A stretch of 45,191 nucleotides of DNA. Origin: Chromatiales bacterium (GTDB taxonomy: Bacteria; Pseudomonadota; Gammaproteobacteria; Chromatiales; Chromatiaceae). A program made the position numbers and the translations under genes. The notes beneath the pieces are model-generated. The model worked only from the letters and a program-made list of their open reading frames with translations. It had not been told where the DNA came from and made no database searches. Position 1 is the first letter of the stretch, and each line of letters opens with the position of its first letter. Where the stretch lies: the NCBI GenBank assembly GCA_028280505.1, contig JANQLO010000008.1, positions 1-45,191 on the forward strand, in the 5' to 3' direction. Positions 26,483 to 34,315 of the stretch are shown in pieces.

Positions 26483-27531
26483 CCGAACATCTCCGCGAAC
26501 TCCGCGCTGGCACGTTCGAGGTCTTCAAGACGGCCGATGTCGACCCAGTAGTCTCGAAGCGGAAAGCCGCCGACCTTTTCGCCCTTGTTCATCAGGGTGT
26601 TGAACAGCGTCGGCATGTCGTAGAAGCTTTGGTTCGGTACGTGTACCAGGGTTTCCGGATTGAGGATGTAAATCCCCGCATTGACGTAGTAGCGTTCGAC
26701 CGGTTTCTCGACCAGTTCCTGCACCACATAGCCGTCCCCGATCTTGAGCACCCCATAAGGCACTTGCTGCTTATGCTCGCGCATCGCCATGGTCGCAATG
26801 AAACCCTGGCGATTGTGGAAGTCGAGCAGGCGCACGAAATCGACTTTGGTCAGCAGATCGCCATTCATAACGATTGCCGGTTCGTCGGGATGTTGCGGTA
26901 ACAGGCTGAGCGCACCGGCGGTGCCGAGACGGCGGTCTTCTTGGAGATAGGTGATGTTGACGCCGAGTGTGCTGCCATCGCCGAAATGTTCGCGGATCTT
27001 GTCGCCCATGTAATTCAGGCAAAGGTAAATGTTGATAAAACCCTGATCGGCGAAATTCTCGATAATGGTTTCGAGCACCGGTTTGGTGCCGACGGGAATC
27101 AAGGGCTTCGGCGTGTTGTCGGTGAGCGGGCGCAAGCGTGTGCCCAGCCCGCCGGCCATGATGACGACTGGTGTAGAGCGCTCCGGCTCGAGTGGCATGC
27201 TGTAACGCGCGAGATCCACTACACACCCCCGGGTATCGAGTATTGGCAGATGGCGCAGCGAATGCCGGTGCATCGTGCGTTGCCAGCTGTCGTTGGTTTC
27301 TTCGAGAAGTCCGGTGACCGGGTTGGCATTCATCACCTCGGTAATTGGGATGTCCAGGCCCTTGCCGTGCAAAACCGCACGCCGGATGTCACCGTCGGTT
27401 ACGGTGCCGACCAAATGGCAGTCCCGGTCGATCACCAGCGCGATCTGGATCGCACCCTGGTCGATGACCTCCCAGGCCCGGTGGACCGAGGCATCGGGAC
27501 TGATCGTAATGTCACGCCAACTCTTGCTCAT
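26479..27531 (-). CDS. ptmE: PtmE-type sugar-phosphate nucleotidyltransferase with CBS pair
   Basis: The 350-residue protein has two CBS domains (about 1-57 and 60-115: LVGTVTDGDIRRAVLHG; SLRHLPILDTRG) fused to a nucleotidyltransferase (about 120-350) with the binding loop MAGGLGTRLRPLT, KPLIPVGTKPVLE and NGDL. This architecture matches PtmE of the Campylobacter legionaminic pathway, a glucosamine-1-phosphate guanylyltransferase that makes the GDP-sugar precursor. The CBS pair may sense a nucleotide. Its start lies inside legH by 20 bases and its end overlaps legF by 4 bases. Confidence 0.88.
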   Translation of the reverse strand: MSKSWRDITISPDASVHRAWEVIDQGAIQIALVIDRDCHLVGTVTDGDIRRAVLHGKGLDIPITEVMNANPVTGLLEETNDSWQRTMHRHSLRHLPILDTRGCVVDLARYSMPLEPERSTPVVIMAGGLGTRLRPLTDNTPKPLIPVGTKPVLETIIENFADQGFINIYLCLNYMGDKIREHFGDGSTLGVNITYLQEDRRLGTAGALSLLPQHPDEPAIVMNGDLLTKVDFVRLLDFHNRQGFIATMAMREHKQQVPYGVLKIGDGYVVQELVEKPVERYYVNAGIYILNPETLVHVPNQSFYDMPTLFNTLMNKGEKVGGFPLRDYWVDIGRLEDLERASAEFAEMFG

Positions 27532-28165
27532 CGATGTTGCGTTGCTTGCGGGCCGGGACGCCTGTTACCAGTGTCAACGGCTCGACATTTTTTGTCACCA
27601 CGGCTCCAGCTGCAATTACCGCGCCAAATCCAATTTCGATGCCCTGCAATACGGTCGCGCCGGCGCCGATGTGCACCGATTCACCGACACGGCAGTCGCC
27701 GCAAAGGGTCGCGCCGCTGGCGATATGGCTATGAGTGCCGATGTGACAGCCGTGATCGACGATAACGCCGGTGTTGATCAGCACGTTATCGCCGAGTTGT
27801 GTGCCGATGTTGATGGTCGAGCCGGGTAACACCAGACAACCGTTGCCGATTCGGGTCTGCAATTCGGAGACATGAGCGCTGGGGTCCACTAGGGTGACAA
27901 AGTGATATCCGGCGTTGATCGCAGCCAGATAGAGCCGCCGGCGAACGCCGATCGGTCCTGCCGAGCCGATGCCGTTGACGAGTGGAGGCGGTGCTTGATC
28001 GCCGCTGGGTGGAAGATCTTTGCCCAACCAGGGCATTAGCGCCTGGATGCTCGACGAGGCCTCCGGTGCAACGCAGCCGTCGATCCTGTGACCGAGTCGA
28101 AACACCACATCGGCCACACTGAGTGCGTGGCCGCCGCCACCGAGGATGATTACGTTCTCTGCCAC
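27512..28165 (-). CDS. legH: NeuD/LegH/PglD-type sugar N-acetyltransferase
   Basis: The 217-residue protein starts at GTG. It has an N-terminal nucleotide-sugar binding fold (IILGGGGHALSVADVV) and a C-terminal left-handed beta helix of hexapeptide repeats (about 100-205: IGNGCLVLPGSTINIG, IGTHSHIASGATLCG, VHIGAGATVLQG). The His in VIVDHGCHIG is the usual catalytic base region. Such enzymes acetylate the 4-amino group made by LegC. It leads the legH-ptmE-legF set. NeuD-like O-acetylation is an alternative. Confidence 0.82.
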   Translation of the reverse strand: MAENVIILGGGGHALSVADVVFRLGHRIDGCVAPEASSSIQALMPWLGKDLPPSGDQAPPPLVNGIGSAGPIGVRRRLYLAAINAGYHFVTLVDPSAHVSELQTRIGNGCLVLPGSTINIGTQLGDNVLINTGVIVDHGCHIGTHSHIASGATLCGDCRVGESVHIGAGATVLQGIEIGFGAVIAAGAVVTKNVEPLTLVTGVPARKQRNIDEQELA

Positions 28166-28361
28166 GTGGTTATTCTGTTGTTCTCGTCGTCGCCGGTGAT
28201 TCCAAAATTTGTCGATGCTCCGAGTTATCTGTGTATTTTAGCGGCCCATGCGGATGGTGAGGCATGGGACATGAGCATTTCATCAGTCGGTACAGGTGTT
28301 AACGCGCTTAATCGGCGTATAAATTTTCTCATGAGTTCAATGCCAACACGAGGAGACGTGC

Positions 28362-28526
28362 ATGACCGCTTACGAACGGCAGATCAAACGCACCGAGGAA
28401 TACTACGATGCCGAAATGGCTGAGTTGGAACGCGAGGATATCGAAATTCTGAGTTCCAAAGTCCGTAACAGCCGATTACACGAGATCATTCACAACCCTA
28501 CCCAAGAAGGTATAGACGAGGCTTGA
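28362..28526 (+). CDS. Small conserved-looking protein of unknown function (54 aa)
   Basis: The frame encodes a 54-residue, highly charged and likely helical protein starting MTAYERQIKRTEEYYDAEM and ending PTQEGIDEA. Glu, Asp, Lys and Arg dominate, and it has no signal peptide or membrane segment. A strong GAGGAGA ribosome site lies 7 bases before the ATG, and a good Rho-independent terminator follows 50 bases after the stop, so it looks like a genuine single-gene transcript. I do not recognise the family. It stands alone on the plus strand between minus-strand glycosylation genes and a secreted proline-rich protein. Confidence 0.68.
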   Translation: MTAYERQIKRTEEYYDAEMAELEREDIEILSSKVRNSRLHEIIHNPTQEGIDEA

Positions 28527-28576
28527 GTTCTTTTCCGGCACGCACGGTACCGTGCCGATACCAGAGGTTTTTCCGT

Positions 28577-28616
28577 GGGCGCGTCCGAAAGGTCGCGTCC
28601 TTTTCGTTGTTTGTTT
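28577..28616 (+). terminator. Rho-independent terminator of the 54-aa gene
   Basis: A stem GGGCGCG / CGCGTCC (one G-T pair), extended by CC/GG around a GAAA tetraloop, is followed by TTTTCGTTGTTTGTTT. The T-rich side is on the plus strand only, so it acts on the upstream small gene. It ends just before the stop of the convergent proline-rich gene. Confidence 0.78.
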
Positions 28617-28619
28617 CGC

Positions 28620-29375
28620 TCACCTGTTGACCGGTGGTGCGAGCGGGCCGCCGTGGGGACGTCGTGGTATGAACAAAGGCGGTGGCCGATAAAGTTGGTG
28701 TCCCTGATATCCGTATCCGCCTCCATCACCATTGTTGTTCCGGGGCACCCGGCCACGTTGCCATCCGCGATGAGGGTGGGGCCAGCCGCCATATGAGGGC
28801 TGTCGTGGCGAATGTATCGGTGGTAGCGGGGTAGCGTTGAACGGCATGGCCGGTGTGGGGATGAAATAGCCACCCCCCGGTTGCATTGTCTCTTCGGCAC
28901 CGGGCGGTTCTTTGGGCACAAGTCGTTCGCTGTCCGCTTTTTTGGGCAGAGGCGGGGCCGGTTTGGCCGGGTCCGACATTTGATCTGCTGTTGTTTCGGC
29001 CAATGTCCCGGTATCGGTATCGGTATCGAGCGTACCGGTGTCTCGTGGTGCGGTGTCGGTTTCTGTGGCGGGTAAGGGCTTGACCCATGCCGGTAGTGGC
29101 GGTGGCTCGGGTGGTGTCGGTGCACCCATGGCAGCCGGTGGCGCGGGCCGTTCCTTGACCCAGTCCGGTACCGGCGGTGGCGCCGGCTGGGAAGATGTTT
29201 GCGGTGTGTCGATGGGCGTCGCGGCCCGCTGTTTGATCCAGCCGGGAATGGTCGAAGTATCGGCTGTTTGCGACGCTGACGGCTGTATATCGAACGCCTC
29301 GGACGATGCGATCGACGGAAGCGGCATGCACAGCGTCGTAAAAAGGCTGCCGGCAATGAACGAGGACCTGAACAT
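28620..29375 (-). CDS. Secreted proline-rich protein with P-x-W-[IV]-K repeats
   Basis: The 251-residue protein starts at 29375, with AAGGAAA upstream; the next in-frame ATG (29483) has no ribosome site and would displace the signal peptide. Residues 1-24 are a signal peptide (FIAGSLFTTLCMPLPSIA). The body is Pro/Thr/Ala-rich and holds three spaced copies of a short motif: IPGWIKQR, VPDWVKER and LPAWVKPL, each separated by about 25-30 residues. The C-terminal third is Gly/Pro/His/Arg-rich (SYGGWPHPHRGW, GGGYGYQGHQLYRPPP). No enzyme motif is visible. It may be an extended periplasmic or cell-wall linker. I do not recognise the family. Confidence 0.62.
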   Translation of the reverse strand: MFRSSFIAGSLFTTLCMPLPSIASSEAFDIQPSASQTADTSTIPGWIKQRAATPIDTPQTSSQPAPPPVPDWVKERPAPPAAMGAPTPPEPPPLPAWVKPLPATETDTAPRDTGTLDTDTDTGTLAETTADQMSDPAKPAPPLPKKADSERLVPKEPPGAEETMQPGGGYFIPTPAMPFNATPLPPIHSPRQPSYGGWPHPHRGWQRGRVPRNNNGDGGGYGYQGHQLYRPPPLFIPRRPHGGPLAPPVNR

Positions 29376-29693
29376 ATCGGTTTCCTTATGGCCGACGACA
29401 CACGTCGTTGAATGGTAACCCTGATTGCCGATACGTGCGCATTCATCGGCGTAAACCGAGGCATCGCCAAAACAGCCTGACATGGCGCGTGTCCGAGAGA
29501 TTTACGACAAATCCTCACATGTCGTTGCATTCAACGCGTATGTCGGTTCCGTCATCATGCTGCCGGCGGGTTAAGATTGTGCGTTCCGGGGTACCGGTCA
29601 ATACCCTAGCGCTGCCAATTGATGTACAATGTATATACAAATCGACTATTCGACTGAAGTTCGTTCAGCCCGCCCGGCCAGGACTGTTTCGCA
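29376..29693. other. Divergent intergenic region
   Basis: These 318 bases separate the proline-rich gene (minus) from the CHAD gene (plus) and must hold promoters for both. An AT-rich patch (TACAATGTATATACAAA, near 29624-29641) lies about 55 bases before the CHAD start and may be its -10 region, but I cannot assign a matching -35. Nothing else stands out. Confidence 0.4.
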
Positions 29694-31274
29694 ATGAGTG
29701 ATGTAACTGCCGACGGTTTTCTGCTGCCGCAGCGCTTCGATGCCGCGCGCCTCGCAGATTCTCTTGGCGGCCCGAGTGCTTGCCAAATCGACGACACCAG
29801 CACTTTCGAAGTGCGGTTTTTCGACAGTTTTGATTGGCGCCTGTTTCAGGCCGGCTTGGCCATGCTGCGGATTGCGTCGCCGCAAGGCACTTTGTTACGT
29901 CTCAAGCCGCTCGAGGAAGGCAAGGTCGAAGAGGTGTTCGGGTTCGAGCCGATGCCGGCTTGGCCGGCCGATCTGCCGTCTGGCGACTTGAAGGAGAAGG
30001 TCGTCGATTTATTCGAAATGCGCGTGTTGTTGCAACTGGTTCAGGTGCAGGTCGAGGTGACCGAACTGCGCGTACTCAATGAAGACGGCAAAACCGTGGT
30101 CCGGCTGCAATACCTGCGTATGGTGTGTCGTGCGCCGCATTTGGACGAGCCGCGTACCTTGTGGCCGCGTGTGCGTTTGTTGGCTGTGCGTGGTTACGAG
30201 TCCGAGCTACAACGCTTGAGCGCGCATTTCGCCGAGGAACAGGAATGGCCGCGTGCGCCAGAATGCCTGTTTTCCGAGGCCATGGCCGCGATCGGTCGCG
30301 AGGGCGGTGATTATTCGTCCAAGTTGAATGTTGCTTTGCATCCCGAGCAAATGGCGGTCGATGCTTTGCGCAAGATATTGCGACATTTGCTCGATACGCT
30401 CGAATGCAATATCGAAGGCACGCGTGCCGATCTCGATTCGGAGTTTCTACACGATCTGCGTGTGGCGACACGGCGTACCCGTTCTGCACTTACCCAAGTC
30501 AAGCGGGTATTGCCGGATGCGGTGGTCGAGGATTTCAAGCAACGTTTCGCCTGGGTTGGTCAGATCACCGGGCCGACGCGCGATCTGGATGTGTTTCTGC
30601 TCGAGCTGCCGCGTTATCGTGCCAGTCTGCCGGAGGCCATGGCCGGTGATCTGGATGCTCTCGAAGAGCATTTGCATGCAATGCATCGCAGTGAACAAGG
30701 CAAGCTGAAACGTAAGCTGATGTCGCCGGAGATGAAGACATTGCTTGCCGATTGGCATGCAATGTTGGAAGCCGAAGCGCTACCGGGTGAGCCCGGGTGG
30801 TTTGCCGATCTGCCGATTTCACGTGTGGCATCAAAGCGTATTTGGCGAATGTATAAACGGGTACTCAAAGCCGGACGTGCGGTGCAGTTCGACGGGCCAC
30901 CCGAGCAGATGCACGAGTTACGCAAGGACTGTAAAAAACTGCGTTATCTGATCGAATTCTTTCGGGGGCTTTATCCCGAGAAGGAGGTCAAACGACTGGT
31001 GAAGTCATTGAAGGTTCTGCTCGATAATCTGGGCGATTTCCAGGATTTGGAAGTTCAGGCAGACAAGCTGCGCGATTTCGCGCGCGCATTCAAAAACGAC
31101 GATCCGCGTCATCTGCCTACCGTGATGGCAATCGGCGCGCTGGTCGCCGATCTTTTGCGTCATCAGCAGGCGGCGCATGTGCGTTTTGCCGAGTGTTTCG
31201 CCGCGTTCGATGCGTCTGAGAATCGTGAGATATATACCCGGCTGTTCAAGGAGACGAGACGACAAGCTTCATGA
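29694..31274 (+). CDS. CHAD-domain protein with degenerate CYTH-like N terminus
   Basis: The 526-residue protein has an N-terminal region (about 30-150) resembling the CYTH half of CYTH-CHAD proteins (STFEVRFFDSFDWRLFQAGLAM) but without the ExExK catalytic motif of triphosphate tunnel enzymes. Residues about 225-510 form a CHAD domain: long helices with conserved basic and His residues (FLHDLRVATRRTRSAL, MHELRKDCKKLRYLIEFF). CHAD domains bind polyphosphate and several are known to coat polyphosphate granules. Its last four bases (ATGA) overlap the start of the ParA-type gene, so the two are translationally coupled and probably work together. Confidence 0.88.
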   Translation: MSDVTADGFLLPQRFDAARLADSLGGPSACQIDDTSTFEVRFFDSFDWRLFQAGLAMLRIASPQGTLLRLKPLEEGKVEEVFGFEPMPAWPADLPSGDLKEKVVDLFEMRVLLQLVQVQVEVTELRVLNEDGKTVVRLQYLRMVCRAPHLDEPRTLWPRVRLLAVRGYESELQRLSAHFAEEQEWPRAPECLFSEAMAAIGREGGDYSSKLNVALHPEQMAVDALRKILRHLLDTLECNIEGTRADLDSEFLHDLRVATRRTRSALTQVKRVLPDAVVEDFKQRFAWVGQITGPTRDLDVFLLELPRYRASLPEAMAGDLDALEEHLHAMHRSEQGKLKRKLMSPEMKTLLADWHAMLEAEALPGEPGWFADLPISRVASKRIWRMYKRVLKAGRAVQFDGPPEQMHELRKDCKKLRYLIEFFRGLYPEKEVKRLVKSLKVLLDNLGDFQDLEVQADKLRDFARAFKNDDPRHLPTVMAIGALVADLLRHQQAAHVRFAECFAAFDASENREIYTRLFKETRRQAS

Positions 31275-32044
31275 AAATTCTCGGTGTTTACAACATCAAG
31301 GGCGGCGTCGGTAAGACGGCGACCGCGGTCAACGTTGCCCATTTGGCCGCGCGAACCGGCTTGCGTACCTTGATCTGGGATCTCGACCCACAGGCTGCCG
31401 CGACCTTCTATCTGCGGGTCAAGCCCAAGGTGAAAGGCAGTGCCAAGTTGATTCGCGGCAAGCGTGATCTGGACGATGTGCTCAAGGGCTCCGACTATCC
31501 TTTGCTCGATCTGCTGCCGGCGGACTTCTCGTACCGCAATATGGATTTGATGTTGGGTGAGAACAAGAAGCCGGCACTCCAACTGTTGAAGCTGTTGCGG
31601 CCTTTGTCGAAGCAATACGATCTGGTGGTGCTGGACTGCCCGCCCAGCATTTCTCTGGTATCCGAAAACATCTTTCGCGCCGCCGACGCCCTGCTGTTGC
31701 CGACCATTCCGACGACGCTGTCGTTGCGTACCATGGCGCAATTACTCGACTTCATGGAAGGGCATAAACTGCAAACGCCGGTTTATGCGTTTTACTCCAT
31801 GGTGGATCGGCGCAAGCGCCTGCATCAGGACGTGATCGCGACGCCCGGTGATCCCCGCTGCACGATCCTGCAGACCGTGATCCCCTATGCCACCGAGGTC
31901 GAACGCATGGGTCTGGAACGTCGTCCGGTGACCGACTATGCGCGGCGTTCACCGGCGGGCCGTGCCTATCAGGCTTTGTGGGACGAGGTGTGTAATCACG
32001 TCGGCGGACTCGGTGCGCGGCCCGCTTACGCTTCTATTTTTTGA
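31271..32044 (+). CDS. ParA/MinD-family positioning ATPase
   Basis: The 257-residue protein has a deviant Walker A motif KGGVGKTATAVN (about 10-21), with the signature Lys in KGG, the switch I region LIWDLDPQAAATFY (about 35-50) and the Walker B-like LVVLDCPPSISL (about 118-130). ParA proteins move plasmids, chromosomes or protein cargo along the nucleoid through ATP-driven dimer cycling. There is no parB or parS beside it; its partner is the coupled CHAD protein. Its last 11 bases overlap the end of the convergent GMC gene. A chromosome-segregation role is unlikely; cargo positioning is more probable. Confidence 0.9.
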   Translation: MKILGVYNIKGGVGKTATAVNVAHLAARTGLRTLIWDLDPQAAATFYLRVKPKVKGSAKLIRGKRDLDDVLKGSDYPLLDLLPADFSYRNMDLMLGENKKPALQLLKLLRPLSKQYDLVVLDCPPSISLVSENIFRAADALLLPTIPTTLSLRTMAQLLDFMEGHKLQTPVYAFYSMVDRRKRLHQDVIATPGDPRCTILQTVIPYATEVERMGLERRPVTDYARRSPAGRAYQALWDEVCNHVGGLGARPAYASIF

Positions 32045-33719
32045 TCCCGCCGAGCTGACCGACGATTTTGTCCGCAACCCGGAAGCCGTTGGCATAGATC
32101 GTAAAGGTGTAGGGTACGCTGCCGCCGGTGGGCATGAAGCTGCCATCGGTGACGAATAGATTGTCGACCTCATGAGCACGGCAGTCGGCATCGAGCACCG
32201 AATACTCGGCTGCGTTCCCGAAGCGGCAACCGCCGGCCTGTAGATTCGGCGGTGGCGCCGGTCCGACCGACGAGCCGATACGGCGGGCACCGAGTTGACG
32301 TAGCAGTAACTCACCTTTCTCCGCCAGTCGGCGTCCGATCGCCAGGTCGTGCGGATGGGCGCCGATTCTGATCTTGGCCACCGAACTCCCCCAGCGGTCT
32401 TTCACCGCCGGATCGAGGGTGACGAAACAATCGTCGGTCGGTAACCAGTCGTTGAATACCTCGAAGTTCAATGTGCGATCGGTGCGGAACCAGGTCTCGA
32501 GCTGACGTTTGAGCGGTTTGCCCCACACAAGCTGGCCGTTGTTCCATTTCGCGTTCTGGGCGCGCACGACCGCGTTCGGGTGGTCCCAAAGGAACTCGAT
32601 CATGCCGCCCTTGACCTTGCCGAGTTCGGGATCGTCAAAGGTGTACCAGTCGTCGAGTGCGCGATTGACGAAGGGGCCGACGACACGCAGTTGACGCACC
32701 GTCTCCGCATCGAAGTCATCGAATGCCATATCGCCGCTGCCGGCGCCGCCGGCCGAAAACAGCAGATTGCGTCCGACCTGGCCGTGATTGTTGGCCAGTC
32801 CCCGGGCGAAAGCCGGGCCGGTCGATGCCAGTAGGAGTCGACTGCTCTCGATCGCCTGGCAGGCGACGACATAGATTCGTGCGTCAACTCGGCGCTTTTG
32901 GCCTTCGGCGTCATAGTAATCGACACTGGTGATGCGCCCCTTGGCGTCGCTCGCAATGCGATAAACCTTGGCATGTGGTCGGATTTCGCAGCGCCCGCCG
33001 GCGACGGCGTGATCGAGCAGCGCCGCGCGCGAGCTGCCCTTGGCGCCGCTGGAACAGCCGAAGTCGCCGCAATAGCCGGAGTATTCGCAGGCCCGTCGCT
33101 GCATCGCCGGTTGCGACAGAATTGCACGTGGTACCCGCATCGCATGATAGCCGAGTGCTTTGGCCGCCTCGTCGATGCGTTGCGATATCGGATGCTCGAC
33201 GGTCGGTGGAAAAGGGAAGTCGGTACTCGAGCGGGGTTCGGTATTGGGGTGACTGTCGGCTCGTCCGGATACGCCGACCAGATGTTCGACCTGGTCGTAA
33301 TAGGGCTCCAGGTCGTCATAATCGATCGGCCAGTCGACGACGTTGGCCCCGCCGATCGGGCCGAAAGTACTGAGCAATTTGAAATCGACCGGTTTCAGAC
33401 GATGGAAATAACCGCTCATGAAATTGCTGGAGCCGCCGACGCAATTGCCGTTCCAGAAACTCCATCCGGACTCGGCCGTCGCTGTGGCCCGCCAGTCCTT
33501 GTCGTCCGCTTCCTCGATCACGTGTTGCTCATCGTGTAGTCGTGAGCTGTACACATTGCGGCGACAACAAGCCAGTTCGTCCTTGGTGAAGTGTTCATCT
33601 TTCAACCAGGGCCCTTTCTCCAATACGACGACGCGGTAACCGGCATCGGCCAGACGATGGGCCACGGGGCCGCCGCCGGCGCCGCTACCGATCACGCAGA
33701 CATCGAAATCGTTTGTCAT
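32034..33719 (-). CDS. GMC-family FAD oxidoreductase
   Basis: The 561-residue protein has the FAD-binding motif CVIGSGAGGGPVAHRLADAG (about 8-27), followed by VVLEKG, and a C-terminal GMC block (NLFVTDGSFMPTGGSVPYTFT). Its start overlaps the stop of the Tat-signal gene (ATGA), with CGGAG upstream; the pair resembles the large and small subunits of membrane-linked gluconate/sorbitol dehydrogenases. The segment where GMC enzymes usually have a catalytic His (H-x-x-G-T) reads LQAGG here, so its chemistry may differ or the residue may be supplied elsewhere. The substrate is unknown. No cytochrome subunit is nearby. Confidence 0.88.
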   Translation of the reverse strand: MTNDFDVCVIGSGAGGGPVAHRLADAGYRVVVLEKGPWLKDEHFTKDELACCRRNVYSSRLHDEQHVIEEADDKDWRATATAESGWSFWNGNCVGGSSNFMSGYFHRLKPVDFKLLSTFGPIGGANVVDWPIDYDDLEPYYDQVEHLVGVSGRADSHPNTEPRSSTDFPFPPTVEHPISQRIDEAAKALGYHAMRVPRAILSQPAMQRRACEYSGYCGDFGCSSGAKGSSRAALLDHAVAGGRCEIRPHAKVYRIASDAKGRITSVDYYDAEGQKRRVDARIYVVACQAIESSRLLLASTGPAFARGLANNHGQVGRNLLFSAGGAGSGDMAFDDFDAETVRQLRVVGPFVNRALDDWYTFDDPELGKVKGGMIEFLWDHPNAVVRAQNAKWNNGQLVWGKPLKRQLETWFRTDRTLNFEVFNDWLPTDDCFVTLDPAVKDRWGSSVAKIRIGAHPHDLAIGRRLAEKGELLLRQLGARRIGSSVGPAPPPNLQAGGCRFGNAAEYSVLDADCRAHEVDNLFVTDGSFMPTGGSVPYTFTIYANGFRVADKIVGQLGGIKK

Positions 33720-34315
33720 AGCGGTAGCTCCGGATAACGCGTGCCGGGCTCCGGTAATGGAAAGCCCGGAACGTATTCGAGCCACCGCCAGCCGATGCCA
33801 TCGGGATTGCCGCCGTATGCGGGTGCCGTCAGCAGGGCTTCGAACAGATAGGTCAGCAAGGTCGAAATCCAGTTTTCGCCGGCGCCGCTTTGCGCAACCT
33901 GACGTAAAAGCGTTTCTTTTTGTTTTTCGTCGAGACTCGGGAACGGGTTGTCAAAGCGTTTGCCGGCGAGATCATCCAGCCATTGCGCACCCTGCAGAAT
34001 GAAGTCGCGTTCCTCTTGGTCAATCCAGGGGTCGCTAACGACGAAGCGCAGATAATCCAAGGCCTGAATCTCGCGTGCCCCGGGCGCGCCGGGTTCGGTC
34101 GGCAGCAAGTGATCGAGCACGGCCGCCAAAGTCTTCCATGGGTCGTTTGAGGCCGCGCGTGCCGACGGGCTTGTGCCGAACAGCAGCGCTAACGAGCCGC
34201 CCGCAGCGGCGATCAGGAAACGACGGCGTGTTATCAGCGCCGCACGAAAATCTTCCATGGTCGCGGACCGTGAAACTGTCGAGTACGATTTTGCTGGTCG
34301 GCTACGGCGGATCAT
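33716..34315 (-). CDS. Tat-signal gluconate-2-dehydrogenase subunit-3-like protein
   Basis: The 199-residue protein has a twin-arginine signal (RRRFL at about 30-34, then IAAAGGSLALLFG and an ARA cleavage site near 54). The mature part (WKTLAAVLDHLLPTEPGAPGA; LDYLRFVVSDPWIDQEER; YLFEALLTAPAYGGNPDGIGWRWLEY) fits the gluconate 2-dehydrogenase subunit 3 family, which helps export and mature its GMC partner. The ATG at 34315 overlaps the neuB stop and has GGAGG 5 bases upstream, so I prefer it to the ATG at 34258. Confidence 0.85.
   Translation of the reverse strand: MIRRSRPAKSYSTVSRSATMEDFRAALITRRRFLIAAAGGSLALLFGTSPSARAASNDPWKTLAAVLDHLLPTEPGAPGAREIQALDYLRFVVSDPWIDQEERDFILQGAQWLDDLAGKRFDNPFPSLDEKQKETLLRQVAQSGAGENWISTLLTYLFEALLTAPAYGGNPDGIGWRWLEYVPGFPLPEPGTRYPELPL

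Noticed and set aside
28271-28423. A 50-codon plus-strand frame starting MSISSVGTGVNALNRRIN, reminiscent of a FlgK-type N terminus.
   Set aside because: Similarity covers only about 15 residues, the frame soon turns into random-looking sequence, and it overlaps the better supported 54-aa gene in another frame.
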